Assembly: GCA_029448655.1 (NCBI GenBank)
Contig: JACCLO010000009.1
Location: 2,728,001 to 2,792,000, forward strand
Direction: 5' to 3'
DNA length: 64,000 nt
DNA from: Wolfiporia cocos
Taxonomy: Eukaryota; Basidiomycota; Agaricomycetes; Polyporales; Phaeolaceae
The notes beneath the pieces are model-generated. The model was not told where the DNA came from. It searched no databases and saw only the letters and a program-made list of their open reading frames with translations. The position numbers were made by a program, and so were the translations under genes. Of the stretch, positions 22,896-34,263 are shown one piece after another; positions within the stretch are counted from its first letter, which is position 1, and every line of letters begins with the position of its first letter.

Positions 22896-25800
22896 GCGCA
22901 CGCTCCGCGCGCGCGGCCGGCGACGATATGCTCCATGCTCTCCATTCCTCTCTGTCTTATGCTTTCCGACGACGCGGCAACGAAAACGCAAGCTAAACGA
23001 AAACGAAACGAACGAAACGCGGACGCAGCCTTCATATCATCTCGTCTCGCGCGTCCGCCAGCCTGTTGTCCGTGTGACCGCGGCTGCTCCGCATCCACGT
23101 CGCCCGCAGCGTCCGCCTGTCTGCCTCCTGCCCCGTCTCGCTCACTTGACTCCCACTTTCTTGTATCTCTGACCTGTTAACCGACCTGACGACCCGCCAC
23201 GCCACGCCCTCGCCCCTCGCTCACCAGCCTCACGACCTCGCGCCGGCTGCGCCGCCCGGCCCGCCGCCTCGATGTACGCTCCTCGCCCCTCGTACGCTCC
23301 ATATTCGCGCTTTAACACTGTCCCGTCCTGTTGTATATCGTGCCCCGTCCCGCTTCGCCCGCGCGCACAAAAGCTCGCCTGTTCTGCTTACACTTACATT
23401 CCCATTCGTGTCGTCCGCGTACCCCACTCATGAAGTTGTACGATAGCTATCTGCGCGCCGCTGAACCCTCCCCACCTGTACAGTACGCACCGACCGAGCG
23501 AAGACATACGCATACTACGCATGTATAATTGCTCTAATGTCCGCTACAGACGAAATCGAACGAGACTCAGCCCGCCTGCCCGCGTGCGCGTGCCTGCGAT
23601 CGTCCCAGGGCGAGGACATACATCTACTATTGGGATTGGGATTGGGCTCCTGCTGGCCGCGCTGGCCGATGCGCTTGGCTTGGCCGGCTCGCAGGTGCGT
23701 GCGTGCGTGCGGGGCGGTGCACGCGACGCGGGGGTATATCGATCGATGGCCTGCGATCAATGTGGGGAAACCCCTGCCTTCCATCAGAGCAGAGCGCCGC
23801 GCCGCGGCGCCTGCGTCGAGAACGGGGCCCTGCCTGCCCCAGCTGGTCGCCCGGCGCCTGCGCCAGACCCCGCACTCCTCCGCGCACGTCCCGCGCCGCG
23901 CCGCACGACGAAGACGCACGGTGCAGGCCACGCGCGGGGCGCGGCGTGCAGCGCGACGTGCGAGGGTGCGAACGGCTGGCACGGCCATGTGGGAACGGTG
24001 GAGCTGCCGGGCGGTTTGGGCGGCCGGGGTTTCTTCGGCGGCGTTAGACTGGCGCTGCGCGCGGGCCTGTCCCCCGGCGCTCTGCGCTCTGCGCTGCGCT
24101 GCACCGCGCGGCTGCGTCCCGTCCCCCTGGTCCTGGTGACGCACGCGGACCGAGGCTTCACCCCTGCTGCCGCGAGAGGAGCTGGGCGGTAGGCGGTTGC
24201 AAATGCAAATGCTGGCGGCGGGCGAGCCCGGGGTCGTGTTCGAGGAGCAGGCACTGTAACCCTGTCGTCGAAGATCTGCGGCGGGAGAGGGGACGGGGCG
24301 GCGCAGTCTGAATCGCGCCGCGCGACCGATTCCGAGGCGGCCGATCTCGACGTGTGGCAGGTCGGGCGGGCGGCAGGCCGGGCTGATGTCGTTCTCAGGA
24401 GCGAGATGGATGACGCGGGGATGACGAGGGCCATCAGAGTGCAATGCCGCCGTGAAGGTTTGTGCGGCGGAGTGGGACGAGCAGCAGCACGGCCGCCTGT
24501 TGTGGCAGGGTCTGGGAGGCAGACAGCCATTCACGGCGTCGTCGATTTCGGGACCGCGGACTGACAAGGCCAATGGCGGATTTAGATCAGGATCAGATAA
24601 GTGCCCAGGAACGCTGTTGCAGAGGAGATTGCGCCGCGATAGGAACCAGGCGTTTGAGGCAAGATTCGGGGGCAGGTGTGTTGCTGGATGACCCAGAAGC
24701 TTAGATTGATGCAGATGTGGAGGGGCTTGGTCCACCGGCGACATCTGTGTTGGGATGTCGGTATCGCCGTAGCAAGGATTTCTCACCACTAGAAGGATGC
24801 TGAGAAATGCGCAGGAGTACGATCCCCAAGTTTTTCCTGGTAGTGGCCGTATTACGTTTCTATGAGGTCTGGTTCCCTCGAGCTTATACATGCTGGCGCC
24901 TTGCGGCAACACGGATTGTCATCTCGACTGTGGCTTACCCCTGCCCCGTCTCAAAGCCTTCGCAAGTACTGCAGCGCGTGAATGTATCGTATCGCGGTTC
25001 CTGTACGAGTGCCATGGTCAATGGAGAAATGATGTTCAACCCTTCACGTACCGTCATTTGAAATTGAAAAGTGGCATGGCCGACGTTGAAGTGTACAGGC
25101 GCTCCCACTTTGTCACTTACACGCTGCAACGTGCATTGGGCGAAAATAAAGCGACATGGGAGGTTGTTCGGCACGGCTTGGAGCGAGTGAGACACAATAG
25201 CAATCTCGAAGCGGCGCTGTGGAGCGTCTCAGACGTACAATGCCATCGTCGATGTCGGCGTGTTGTCGCCTCGAGTCGCCTTGAGCCCTAAGCAATCACA
25301 ACATGTATTGACTCAATTCATTGTCCGACCCGTTCGTGAGATCGCCACGCAGCTGCGCCTCGCTCCGCGGCAGAAGCGTTTGGCAGCCAGTGAAGCATTA
25401 TCATATTCGACGCGGGGACTGAGCAGCTCAATTGCCCGGCTGGACGGATTGACGCAAGGGGCACTCGGATGACTATGTCACCTCGCGTTCGGAAGCCGCT
25501 GCGGCATGCTGACCGGGGGAGGGTGGTGGAGAGGCTGCCCCGGCCCTTAAGCCGACTGCGCTCTCAGAGACATGCGACCGCATGAGTGTTACAGATAGCC
25601 CGCCTCCCTGTTGGTTGGCTGGAGGGTGCGGCGGACATCCGTCATCGTGGTATGATCAATTTGTGCTTGCGAGAGAATTGACAGACGAACTACACGGGTC
25701 AGCTTTGGAGTGCCCGAGTGGACTGAATGGGGGTTCGACTTCGGCGGGTTTGCTGTGATAACTTCCCGCTTACCCGTAGCTGATTGCTGACGAAGTGACC

Positions 25801-28289
25801 GACGCGCACCCGAAAGTTCGCTGGAGGGGCCGTGGAAGAGGTTCGTTAGACCTCACAATGATGACATCCCACATGCTCACCAGTGCTGGCCGAACGTTGC
25901 TTCCTCCCTGGACTACTTTGCTCAGCCCTCGATTCCGCATGAGGTAATCATAAGCTGCAACTCCGACCGCCTCCTCACAGACATTGTTCTCAGTCAGCCA
26001 ACCAAGCAGCATCTTCGGCCATATGCTGTTGATAGCTATTTTCGCCCAGCGCAGATCATCTAAAAATGCTGGTGTCCGGCCTTCAAGACAGCTAAGCCAT
26101 CATCAGGATGCAACGCTGAGGCACGTCACGCATATATGCCATTCGTTAGCACTGCGGAGCACCAGGAACTGAGAGACGGGCATCTGGCCAGAGAACCTGA
26201 ATGCCGTCCCGGAGCCAATGACACCGATATAGTACCTCCAGTGTCTGGACGCAGGCAAATGGCGGGAAATTACGCTTACGGCGTAGATGCACAATGTCTT
26301 ACGAGCTATTTCCAGCGTACGGAAGGAACGCCCTGGAGAGATCAGGATGATTAGATCGAGGATAGGTGGGAATTGGATTCAATTATCATGTCAGCGCAGC
26401 GTTGCAGGGGTCTGACCAGTAGTGAACACACGTAGCACCGCCTTATACAGAGGGCTGCCAAAGGAGGCGACCGTGCAGCTTGACTGGCTCTACTATGCAT
26501 GCAGACTGGGGTATGGAGCAGTCTTGGAGGCTATCGGTGTCCACACGCATTTTCACACGCATGCTTCCATTACCTAGAATCTAAGTTAGTACAGGGATAG
26601 AAGCAGAGTACGGGTATACTATGAATCCCGAGCCCCACAAAGAGCTCCTCGAGGTAGCTTCTCGTCCGTGTCTGTATTCAAGATGCCAATCCGCGGAATT
26701 CCCTTGATGCTCTCTATGTGCTATGGGACTAGTGCGCAGCTGCGAAGGCGTTCATCTGGCGGTCGCGTCAATGTGGCCTGCGGCACCGAGTCGACAAGCC
26801 CACCCAGGTCCGGAGCTAGCGGCCATCCTTGTGGCGTTCTGACACATGTTGTAGGGGAGCATCTTCAGGGATGAGCACACGGATTTCTGTTCGCGATGCT
26901 CATCATGGTAAGGAAGCAGAGGTGCCAGGGACCATCGATGGAGCCACGAAATCACGAAGTGAGTAGTATCTATGTGGTGTGTCAGCGAGAAAATATGGTA
27001 AAAGCTCGGATATCGCGTCAAAGTCGAGTGGCGAGAGCGGATTGTGACTGACATACCATAAATAGGACAGCGCGACGATCATACCAATAGGTCATACATG
27101 TCCGTCGTTCTGGGCTGATGGTGGCGTGCGTGTGTGGCGGCTCGCCGCAACAAGTAAGAAGACGAACCTGACCACATCGAGAAGATCAATGAGATTGCTT
27201 TCATAGATGCCTCAGATTAGACAGTAGTATATCTCTGGGAGGATAAACAATCACACGCGAATGCAGAGGCTTGACAAACAGACCTACCGCTGAACACAAG
27301 AAGCTGTGGGGTGCAATATAGATTTGGGCAATTCCCGCAGAATCAATCGTCCATTCATGAGCGGGCGTCGTATGACTCCAGAAACGTGCGTGCTGGTATT
27401 GACGGTGTGAGGACGCACAGAAGGTCAACTTGTGACGCCACAGGACTTCTGCCCGCAATCCGCGCATCGAAACCTTTCTGTTGAGGACATGCCTAGCATT
27501 TTCCGTCGGCAGCCAAAGATACGGCCAGGGCCTTGAAACTTTAGCGCTTCAGCAGTCGAAACTTGGGATACGCTCGAGTGTCCTGCAAATTCGCAGGCGA
27601 AATAAGTGCCCTTCTTCGTTCTCCGATGCGTACCGTCGATCCCGTCAATGTTGTTGTCCTCTTGATAGCTCTGGTAGCCCTGTGCCTGCCGTTGCCGAGG
27701 TGCGCCAGGTCATTGTATTGCATTTCGACACACCACATTTGCCGCATTTGCCACCAGTGTTAAGGGTGCTTGTGTTGGCCGCAACAAATTGCTTTGTCAG
27801 CGTGAGACCGCCTCACTGGGCGTCTACTGCACGGGAGCGACATTGACAAGCTGCGAACAATGCAAATGCAAAACGCCGAAATGCGGACCTGGCACATCTC
27901 GGCAACGGTATATGCCATGCAATGAGCGATGCCGACGCAGATAGTGGTGCATGTACTCGTGACAAAACTTCTGGTGCTATCCGAGTCTCCGTTTCTTTGT
28001 ATCTGCTCTGATTGCCACAGTCAACGTAGTGTTGGCCTGTCTTGACGTCCTGAGTCCGACATGCGAACGTGTCTCTTGTGAACTGGACTGCTTCATTGGC
28101 TTACCACTTCTCGTCCTTGGCTTATCGTTTCTCGGGATACGGTAACGTGAGCGCCCCCTGTACGACCCACTCGAACGCCGCACTCCGAACTATTGCTGTG
28201 CTCGCTAGCTAGGGGGCTGCCGTCTGTGTTATAAACTATGAGGATGAGTCTGCATCGTTGCCGTGCTCATTCACACGGTGTGACGTCGG
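22896..28289. other. Long region without a supported gene
   Basis: The first 1.7 kb remain GC-rich like the bHLH gene and include a TTGGGA repeat (23628-23648) and a GTGC repeat (23694-23710). After about 24.6 kb base composition returns to average. Frames are short and no domain was recognised. The one unusual stretch is the cysteine-rich frame at 27678-27944, listed separately. The right arm of the AKR duplication starts at about 28290. Confidence 0.5.
27678..27944 (+). other. Cysteine-rich open frame, possible exon
   Basis: A frame open between a TAG at 27675 and a TAG at 27942 encodes 88 residues with 13 Cys, against about three expected. Clusters include CACRCRGAPGHC at the beginning and CEQCKCKTPKC near the end, followed by two more Cys in MPCNERC. 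No ATG precedes it in frame, so it could only be an internal or terminal exon. The pattern resembles zinc-cluster or CxC-type segments, but no family is assigned, and an overlapping frame is also open. Confidence 0.25.
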
Positions 28290-28338
28290 TTTGAAGTGGG
28301 TGGCTTAGTGAGCACCCAGCCTGGTCTTGGTACTATCA

Positions 28339-28344
28339 TATAAG
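28339..28344 (+). promoter_or_regulatory. TATA-like box of the intact AKR gene
   Basis: TATAAG located 82 nt before the ATG at 28426. The corresponding position of the left copy reads CATAAAAG in the same orientation, so the core promoter has drifted between the two copies. Confidence 0.4.
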
Positions 28345-28425
28345 CGTCAGCGAGAGAGAGTGTTGTTGAGCAACAACTCTCTACCCTCGCCTTACTTCAG
28401 TACCTGGTTATCCATCGAAGCAAAC

Positions 28426-29840
28426 ATGAGTCTCCCCACCCGCAAGATCGGAGAGCACATCGTCTCTGCCATTGGCTATGGTGCGATGGGTATCTCTGCA
28501 TTCTACGGAAAACCACTTCCGGACGAGCAGCGGTTAAAAGTATGTAATACCATCCAATGTCTCCCGTAAAGGTTGATTTATGCGCCACATGTAGATTCTG
28601 GACGCGGTGTACGAGAATGGCTGCACCATGTGGGACACTGCAGATGTATACGCTGACAGCGAGGAGCTCCTCGGGAAGTGGTACGCATATAGCTGTCTCC
28701 CGTCACTGTGGATGATGTCAAGCTGATGCAATGTCGTTCGCTCGTAGGTTCAAGCGTACAGGCAAGCGAAACGAGATCTTCCTCGCGACGAAGTTCGGAC
28801 TGCACTCGAGTCCCACTCGAACTGTGAACGGTGATCCGGAATATGTACACAAGGCATTCGAGAAGTCTCTGAGCCGCTTGGGGGTAGACTCGGTCGACCT
28901 GTACTACTTCCACCGGTGAGTGCTGCCTATATTCTGCACTGTGAGCCCGTCTGCTTACAAGTGATGATATCAGAGCTGATCCCGATGTGCCGATTGAGAA
29001 GACGGTCGGTGCAATGGCAGAGTTGGTGAGGTGAGTTGACTTCGGATGGTGACCGCGAACAACGGGTCAAACACTGATGCGGCAGAGCTGGCAAAATAAA
29101 GTATCTCGGGTTGTCGGAATGCTCAGCCGACACTCTACGACGTGCACATGCCGTGCACCCGATCACTGCGCTGCAGGTGGAGTACTCGCCGTTCACGCTG
29201 GACATTGAGGACTCGAAGATCGGCCTGCTTAAGACTGCACGCGAACTCGGGGTTATCGTCGTTGCGTATTCTCCACTTGGACGGGGTCTGATTACAGGGC
29301 AATACGTGAGATCCTCTTTTCTAAAAACTTCAAAGGACGGAGCAGCTCATATGACCTGCAGAAGGGGCCGGAGGACTTCGAGGAGGATGACTTCCGGCGA
29401 CGTGTGCCCAGGTATGCATGCCTGTTTAGCCGCAATATAGACCGCTGATGAGGGATGCCTCGCAGGTACTCGAAGGAGAACTTCCCGAACATTCTCAAAC
29501 TTGCAGATGGTCTTAAGAAGATCGGCGAGCGGCACGACGCGACAGCGGGCCAAGTGGCGCTTGCGTGGCTACTCGCACAAGGACAGGATGTTATCCCTAT
29601 TCCGGGCACGACAAACATTGCTGTGAGCGTCGACTCTCATCTGCGCGCAGATCAAACATTAACAGACATGTTCTGCAGCGTCTGAAGGAGAACTTGGGCT
29701 CGGCGCATCTCACGCTTACGGCTGATGAGCTTGAGGAGGTACGGAAGGTGGCGAACAGTGCTGATCACGCGAACGGCGACCGGTACCCTCCCGGTCTGGC
29801 ATCAGTCCTGTTTGCGGACACTCCCCCACTGAACGCGTAG
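28426..29840 (+). CDS. Aldo/keto reductase (intact copy of the inverted pair)
   Basis: NADPH-dependent reductase of the single-domain TIM-barrel AKR family, closest by eye to the YakC/pyridoxal-reductase-like group; the substrate is not predictable. Eight exons (28426-28539, 28595-28680, 28748-28915, 28974-29030, 29086-29305, 29362-29411, 29466-29622, 29679-29840) give 337 aa. The catalytic tetrad is visible: Asp and Tyr in [16 protein letters not shown], Lys in IFLATKFGL, His in DLYYFHR. Nucleotide-binding elements are [14 protein letters not shown] and VIPIPGTTN. No signal peptide, so cytosolic. The start is supported by the conserved [11 protein letters not shown] opening shared with the paralogue at 32024. 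All introns are GT-AG and short. Confidence 0.93.
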
Positions 29841-30451
29841 GCCGGTGAGCCTATCGAGCTGAGTGGTTTCGTATTCTCCTACTTCGCGCCGGGAGAGGAC
29901 TTGTACTAGACAGAGATAAATCAGATAGTTTCAGACGGCTGAAACCCGCAAAGCACTGGCTAGCTGAGTTCTTAATATGTTCTCACAATCGCTGGTGAGT
30001 CTAGCTCGCAGGTAGGCCAACTCAGCATCGTTGGCGTAATGGAATGAGGTTGCGAGAAATGCGCGCGCGCAAAGCTGATATTAGCCAAGCTTACTAGGCT
30101 TCCTCACCCTCAATATTTGTCTAACGCAAAATGCATGCAAGCCAGTGTACTATGCAAAAGGTCCTCGAGCGCTCGCAAACCCGAATCCCGGACGACTCGA
30201 TGTTGATCTCGTGGTTCCTCCGCGGCCAGTAATGAAGTAATCTTGAGCAGCTGTGTCGTCCCGATATCAATGATACTCGAGTCTGAGCAAGGGTTATCGG
30301 CCTGTTCCAACCACTATTCTAGGTTCACAGAATTCACAGAGTTCTCAGTCGGACTGCTTCGATTTGCTTGATGAGCGAGATGGGCGAGGAGAGCGTGCTC
30401 TCGCTCGTATGTTCTCCAGTTACTTGACTCCTGCACCACGAAGCGGTGGTC

Positions 30452-30900
30452 ATGCCTCTTCCTACGCGTAGGATTGGTGATGTCTCTGCCATTGGCTACG
30501 ATGCCATGAACATCGCTGCCTTCTACCAGACTCCCGCACCGGACGAGGAGCGGTCGAATGTGAATCTTGATCCGGGTCCCTGTCTTTCCTGTGACTCAAA
30601 GTGGTACTGTCCAGGTCCTAAACGTGGTACACGAGAACGGCTACACATTCTGGGACACCGCGGATGTGCATGCGAACAGCGAGGAGTTGATCCGAAAATG
30701 GTAGGTGGCGAGCAACAGCATCATGATACCCCCGGGAGTCAATACTGTCTGTCGATGATACAGGTTCAAGCTCGCGGGGAAGCGCGCTACCGCGGCACGA
30801 AGCGCAAGCATATTTCAGATAGTAATGACACTGGCTCAAGCAGGTCGAACGGCGTGCAAGAGGCTTCTTCCAAGAAGCGGCGCGAGGACGTCACTGATTA
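30452..30900 (+). pseudogene. Aldo/keto reductase 5' relic (right copy)
   Basis: Equivalent of the relic at 9250-9501. It starts MPLPTRRIGDVSAIGYDAMN, passes an exon-2 equivalent with NGYTFWDTADVHANSEEL (catalytic Tyr replaced by His), and decays in the exon-3 equivalent, where the Lys-containing LATKFG is lost. The rest of the barrel is absent. It lies about 0.6 kb downstream of the intact gene, so the ancestral block was a tandem pair whose second member was already truncated. Confidence 0.78.
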
Positions 30901-30960
30901 TATATAAGCCTTGTGACGTTCGCTGTCCGCCGTCTGCATGTGCTCATCGCCACCGCAGCA

Positions 30961-32023
30961 GCGACTGGGCCACCCGAGCCCAAAGTTATGCTCGAGTATC
31001 TGAAGAATGTGATACTCTGCGCCAGCTGTATGCATGCATCCGCCGACATCGCGCAGAGAACAGACTGCTGTGTCAATCAGGTAGTCAGATTTGGAACGTG
31101 CACATGGTGCGAGCCAACCAGCTGCCGCTACCTATCTCCGCTAAGCTTGTCCTGGTTCTATCAGCCGCGCTTTCGGACATTTAGGCGCAGAATACGCGCT
31201 GATCGACCATACATGGTCCATTAACCGGTTTGACTGTGATCCTTCACAGGTAAGCCGAGAGCTGATCCAGGGCTGATCAATGGTCCAAATCCGACCCGGG
31301 CGACTAGCAATGATAACACGAAGGCAGTATGTAGACACCCCCACATTTCCTTGGGATCTCTCGACTGCATAATATAAGTTAGGGGACTATAACATATTGT
31401 CCACTCACATATATACTGTTTTTGGGCTTTGCGTAGCGGGTGACAACCGATCTGTCGAAGTAGTCTGCCAATAACGTCCCTGTCAGAAATCCACTAGATA
31501 ATGTCTAGAGCGAGGCACCTGCGTCCTTTTCAAATCCGCCGACCGTCATGACAGCGTGCGGACAGACGTGGCACGCCCCTCGACACACTCCGACTTCGGG
31601 AATCACAATCCCACCGCTTTTATACCTGATTAGCTTCGTAAGTAGATGCTCGGAGTCAGCAACATTACCACGGTCTGTCATTGTAATGTATATGCGAAGC
31701 TAGCCAAGCTCACCGCTGATTGCTATGCCACATCCTGGCGCGCAGACACCATGTCATGTTGACCGGGTTGTACTGACCAATGCTCAGCGCTATGTGTAAT
31801 CCGCCATCACCATCTACGTCTTCGGAAGCAAGTCCTCGGAGTAGACAATATCAGGAAGCCAATGGGACCCACTTGCACTCCGCATGCGATACCCTCAGCC
31901 GCACCGATCCAGTTGGTCTAGCTGCTGTCCGACTGCCACACTCCCCAAGATAAATATGCGGAACATGCCAAAAGCTTGTCTGACTCGTTTGTGCTAACGG
32001 TACTGTAGCGATCTGCAGACGAA
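30961..32023. other. Intergenic region between AKR loci
   Basis: No exon, repeat or RNA gene recognised. It separates the right arm of the duplication from the third AKR gene and should contain that gene's promoter near its right end. Confidence 0.45.
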
Positions 32024-33457
32024 ATGCCACTGCCTACTCGCAAGATTGGTCAGCATGATGTCTCCGCAATCGGCTATGGCGCAATGGGCATCGCCGCGTT
32101 TTATGCCAAGCCGCCAGAGGACGAGGAGAGGCTTAAGGTGACCTGGGAGGTTATTGATACCAGTGTCGACGCTGACAGATGAGGTTAGGTCCTAGAAGCG
32201 GCATATGAGAGTGGATGCACAATGTGGGATACAGCAGACGCCTACGCAGACAGTGAGGAACTCATTGGCAAATGGTATGAGACGAAGACTAAACTCTGGA
32301 GAATCCTTGTAATGTGCTGAGCGTCCTCACCGGTATGAACAGGTTCAAGCGCACGGGGAAGCGCAATGAGATATTTCTCGCGACGAAGTTCGGCCTAGCA
32401 GCAAGTAAACCCGGGCGCGCCGTGTGCTGCGACCCCGAATATGTCCATCAAGCGTTCGAGAAGTCAATCCACAGACTGGAGGTAGAGTATATCGACCTTT
32501 ACTACATGCATCGGTGAGCAATCTCTTTCGAGTGCTGCCAAATGGAGATTGGGGCTGAGCATACGATGTGGTGTCCCAGCGTCGATATCAGTGTACCAAT
32601 TGAAAAGACGGTTGCCGCTATGGCAGAGCTTGTCAGGTGCAAAAACTCTCACGTCTGTGATTTTGCTATCCGCTGAGACTGAGGAATTGTTGCAGGGCAG
32701 GGAAAGTCAAGTACCTTGGATTGTCCGAATGCTCCGCAAACACCTTGCGGCGTGCACATGCTGTGTATCCGATATCAGCATTACAAGTTGAATATTCACC
32801 ATTTACTATCGATATTGAGCAGAACAACCTGCTGAAGACCGCACGCGAACTCGGTGTAACGATTGTAGCGTACTCACCTATAGGTCGCGGCATGTTGACG
32901 GGTAGATACGTCAGTCCACTTTGCTTGCCACTCTGAATATTATTTGCTCAGCCTATACCTACCACAGAGATCCATAGATGACTTGGAGGAAACCGATGGT
33001 CGTCGCGGTCTTCCTAGGTAAGCCTGGATGGGATGACATCTGTGGGTCGTTGACGAGACAACTGCATTTACCTCAGATTTTCGAAGGAGAACTATCCACT
33101 CATTCTCAAGATCGCAGATGAACTCAAGAGTATTGGAGCGCGGCACGATGCAACTGCAGCACAGGTATCCTTAGCTTGGGTCCTTGGCCAGGGTCCAGAT
33201 ATTTTGCCCATCCCAGGCACGTCAAACGTTGTGGTACGTAGGCTGCCAGAAACCGACGTTTCTGAGGATCTAATCAATGACCCTCGTGGTGGCAGCGTCT
33301 AAAAGAGAACTTGGCAGCAGCCCTTGTTGACTTGACTCCTGACGAGCTAGAGGAGGTTCGAAAGATTGCTGAGTCCGCCAAATACGGCAACGCACCTCGC
33401 TATTCACCTGTGCATGCTTCTCTGGTTGGTCTTGATACCCCCCCGCTTGAGATTTGA
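32024..33457 (+). CDS. Aldo/keto reductase, third full-length paralogue
   Basis: Eight exons (32024-32137, 32189-32274, 32343-32513, 32580-32636, 32696-32909, 32968-33017, 33077-33233, 33296-33457) give 336 aa. Six of the eight exons have exactly the same length as in the gene at 28426, so the two are paralogues with a conserved structure. Catalytic residues: Asp and Tyr in [16 protein letters not shown], Lys in IFLATKFGL, His in LYYMHR. The NADPH-binding part reads [14 protein letters not shown] and [11 protein letters not shown]. Protein divergence from the inverted pair is clear, so it is older than that duplication. The start [20 protein letters not shown] is in the family-typical position. 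Substrate unknown. Confidence 0.93.
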
Positions 33458-34263
33458 CGTACTGGCTGGTATATCTGTCTCTAGCTATATAGAAAACCAA
33501 TGAAATATTAACGTTCGGTGCGCGTGTATAAACGTCCGTAGAAGACGAGCAGTACGACTCTGTAACTAAGACTGTACGATGAAGCACTTCTACTAATTTG
33601 GAATCAATGCTGTCAACCTGGTTTGCTCACCAAGACTATTATTGACGCTGCTGGAGCTGTTTGGCAGTCAAACAGAATCAACACAAAGCCTTTGACAGAA
33701 CAAATCACCTCCGTATCCTGATACTATACCTGGATTAAGGCATTGCAGTTACTCTTGTCGTTCGAGAACCGGTCCAATTTGTGCTACCTCGCGCGACCTG
33801 CTCTAGACAATAGGGCCGACATGCCGGGTAACCTCACTTACTTCAAATGAACTATCAATTAGATTAGATTCCCATCAAACGCGGGTGATGGGAGATGGAG
33901 ATGCAGCTGTTGGCAATCGCGAAAAGGGAACACGTTGGCACCCTGAGTGTCCACAAGCTGACACCTATCTACGGGGTGATCCACCTTAAGGTGGCTGAAA
34001 GTAACGTTGACATCACCTCGAGGAGACTATCACCTTACCTTCCGGCAGCACTATATGAGTGTCCAAAAATAGGGCTGCTGTGGCGTAGCTACCGGAAATA
34101 GCAAGTACAGATCAGCCGTATGTGATCGGAACAGGTATTGCGTCGCCTGGCGGCACGCCGCACAGCATCGCAATCTGTAGCCTGATATCTCATGTAAACA
34201 GACCAATACACACCTGTCTTTCTTATACCATCGTCGAGCTGCCGACTCGTCTGTGCAATAGAG
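33458..34263. other. Intergenic region upstream of the GDPD gene
   Basis: No coding exon is supported. It holds the 3' end of the AKR gene and the promoter region of the phosphodiesterase gene. Confidence 0.45.

Larger units (their letters stand above)
28290..30960 (+). repeat. Inverted segmental duplication, right arm (AKR block)
   Basis: Counterpart of 9000-11480 in the opposite orientation. It contains, in order, a TATA-like site, an intact AKR gene, the shared 3' flank, and the truncated AKR relic. Similarity begins near the CTGGTCTTGGTACTATC tract upstream of the gene and fades after about 30960. Confidence 0.8.

Noticed and set aside
23515..24912. 465-codon open frame on the minus strand
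   Set aside because: Low-complexity translation in GC-rich DNA, no motif, and an open plus-strand frame overlaps it.
25770..27054. Possible decayed membrane or F-box gene on the minus strand
   Set aside because: A few hydrophobic or F-box-like words (e.g. DFDAISELLPYFL) appear in different frames, but no consistent chain could be built.
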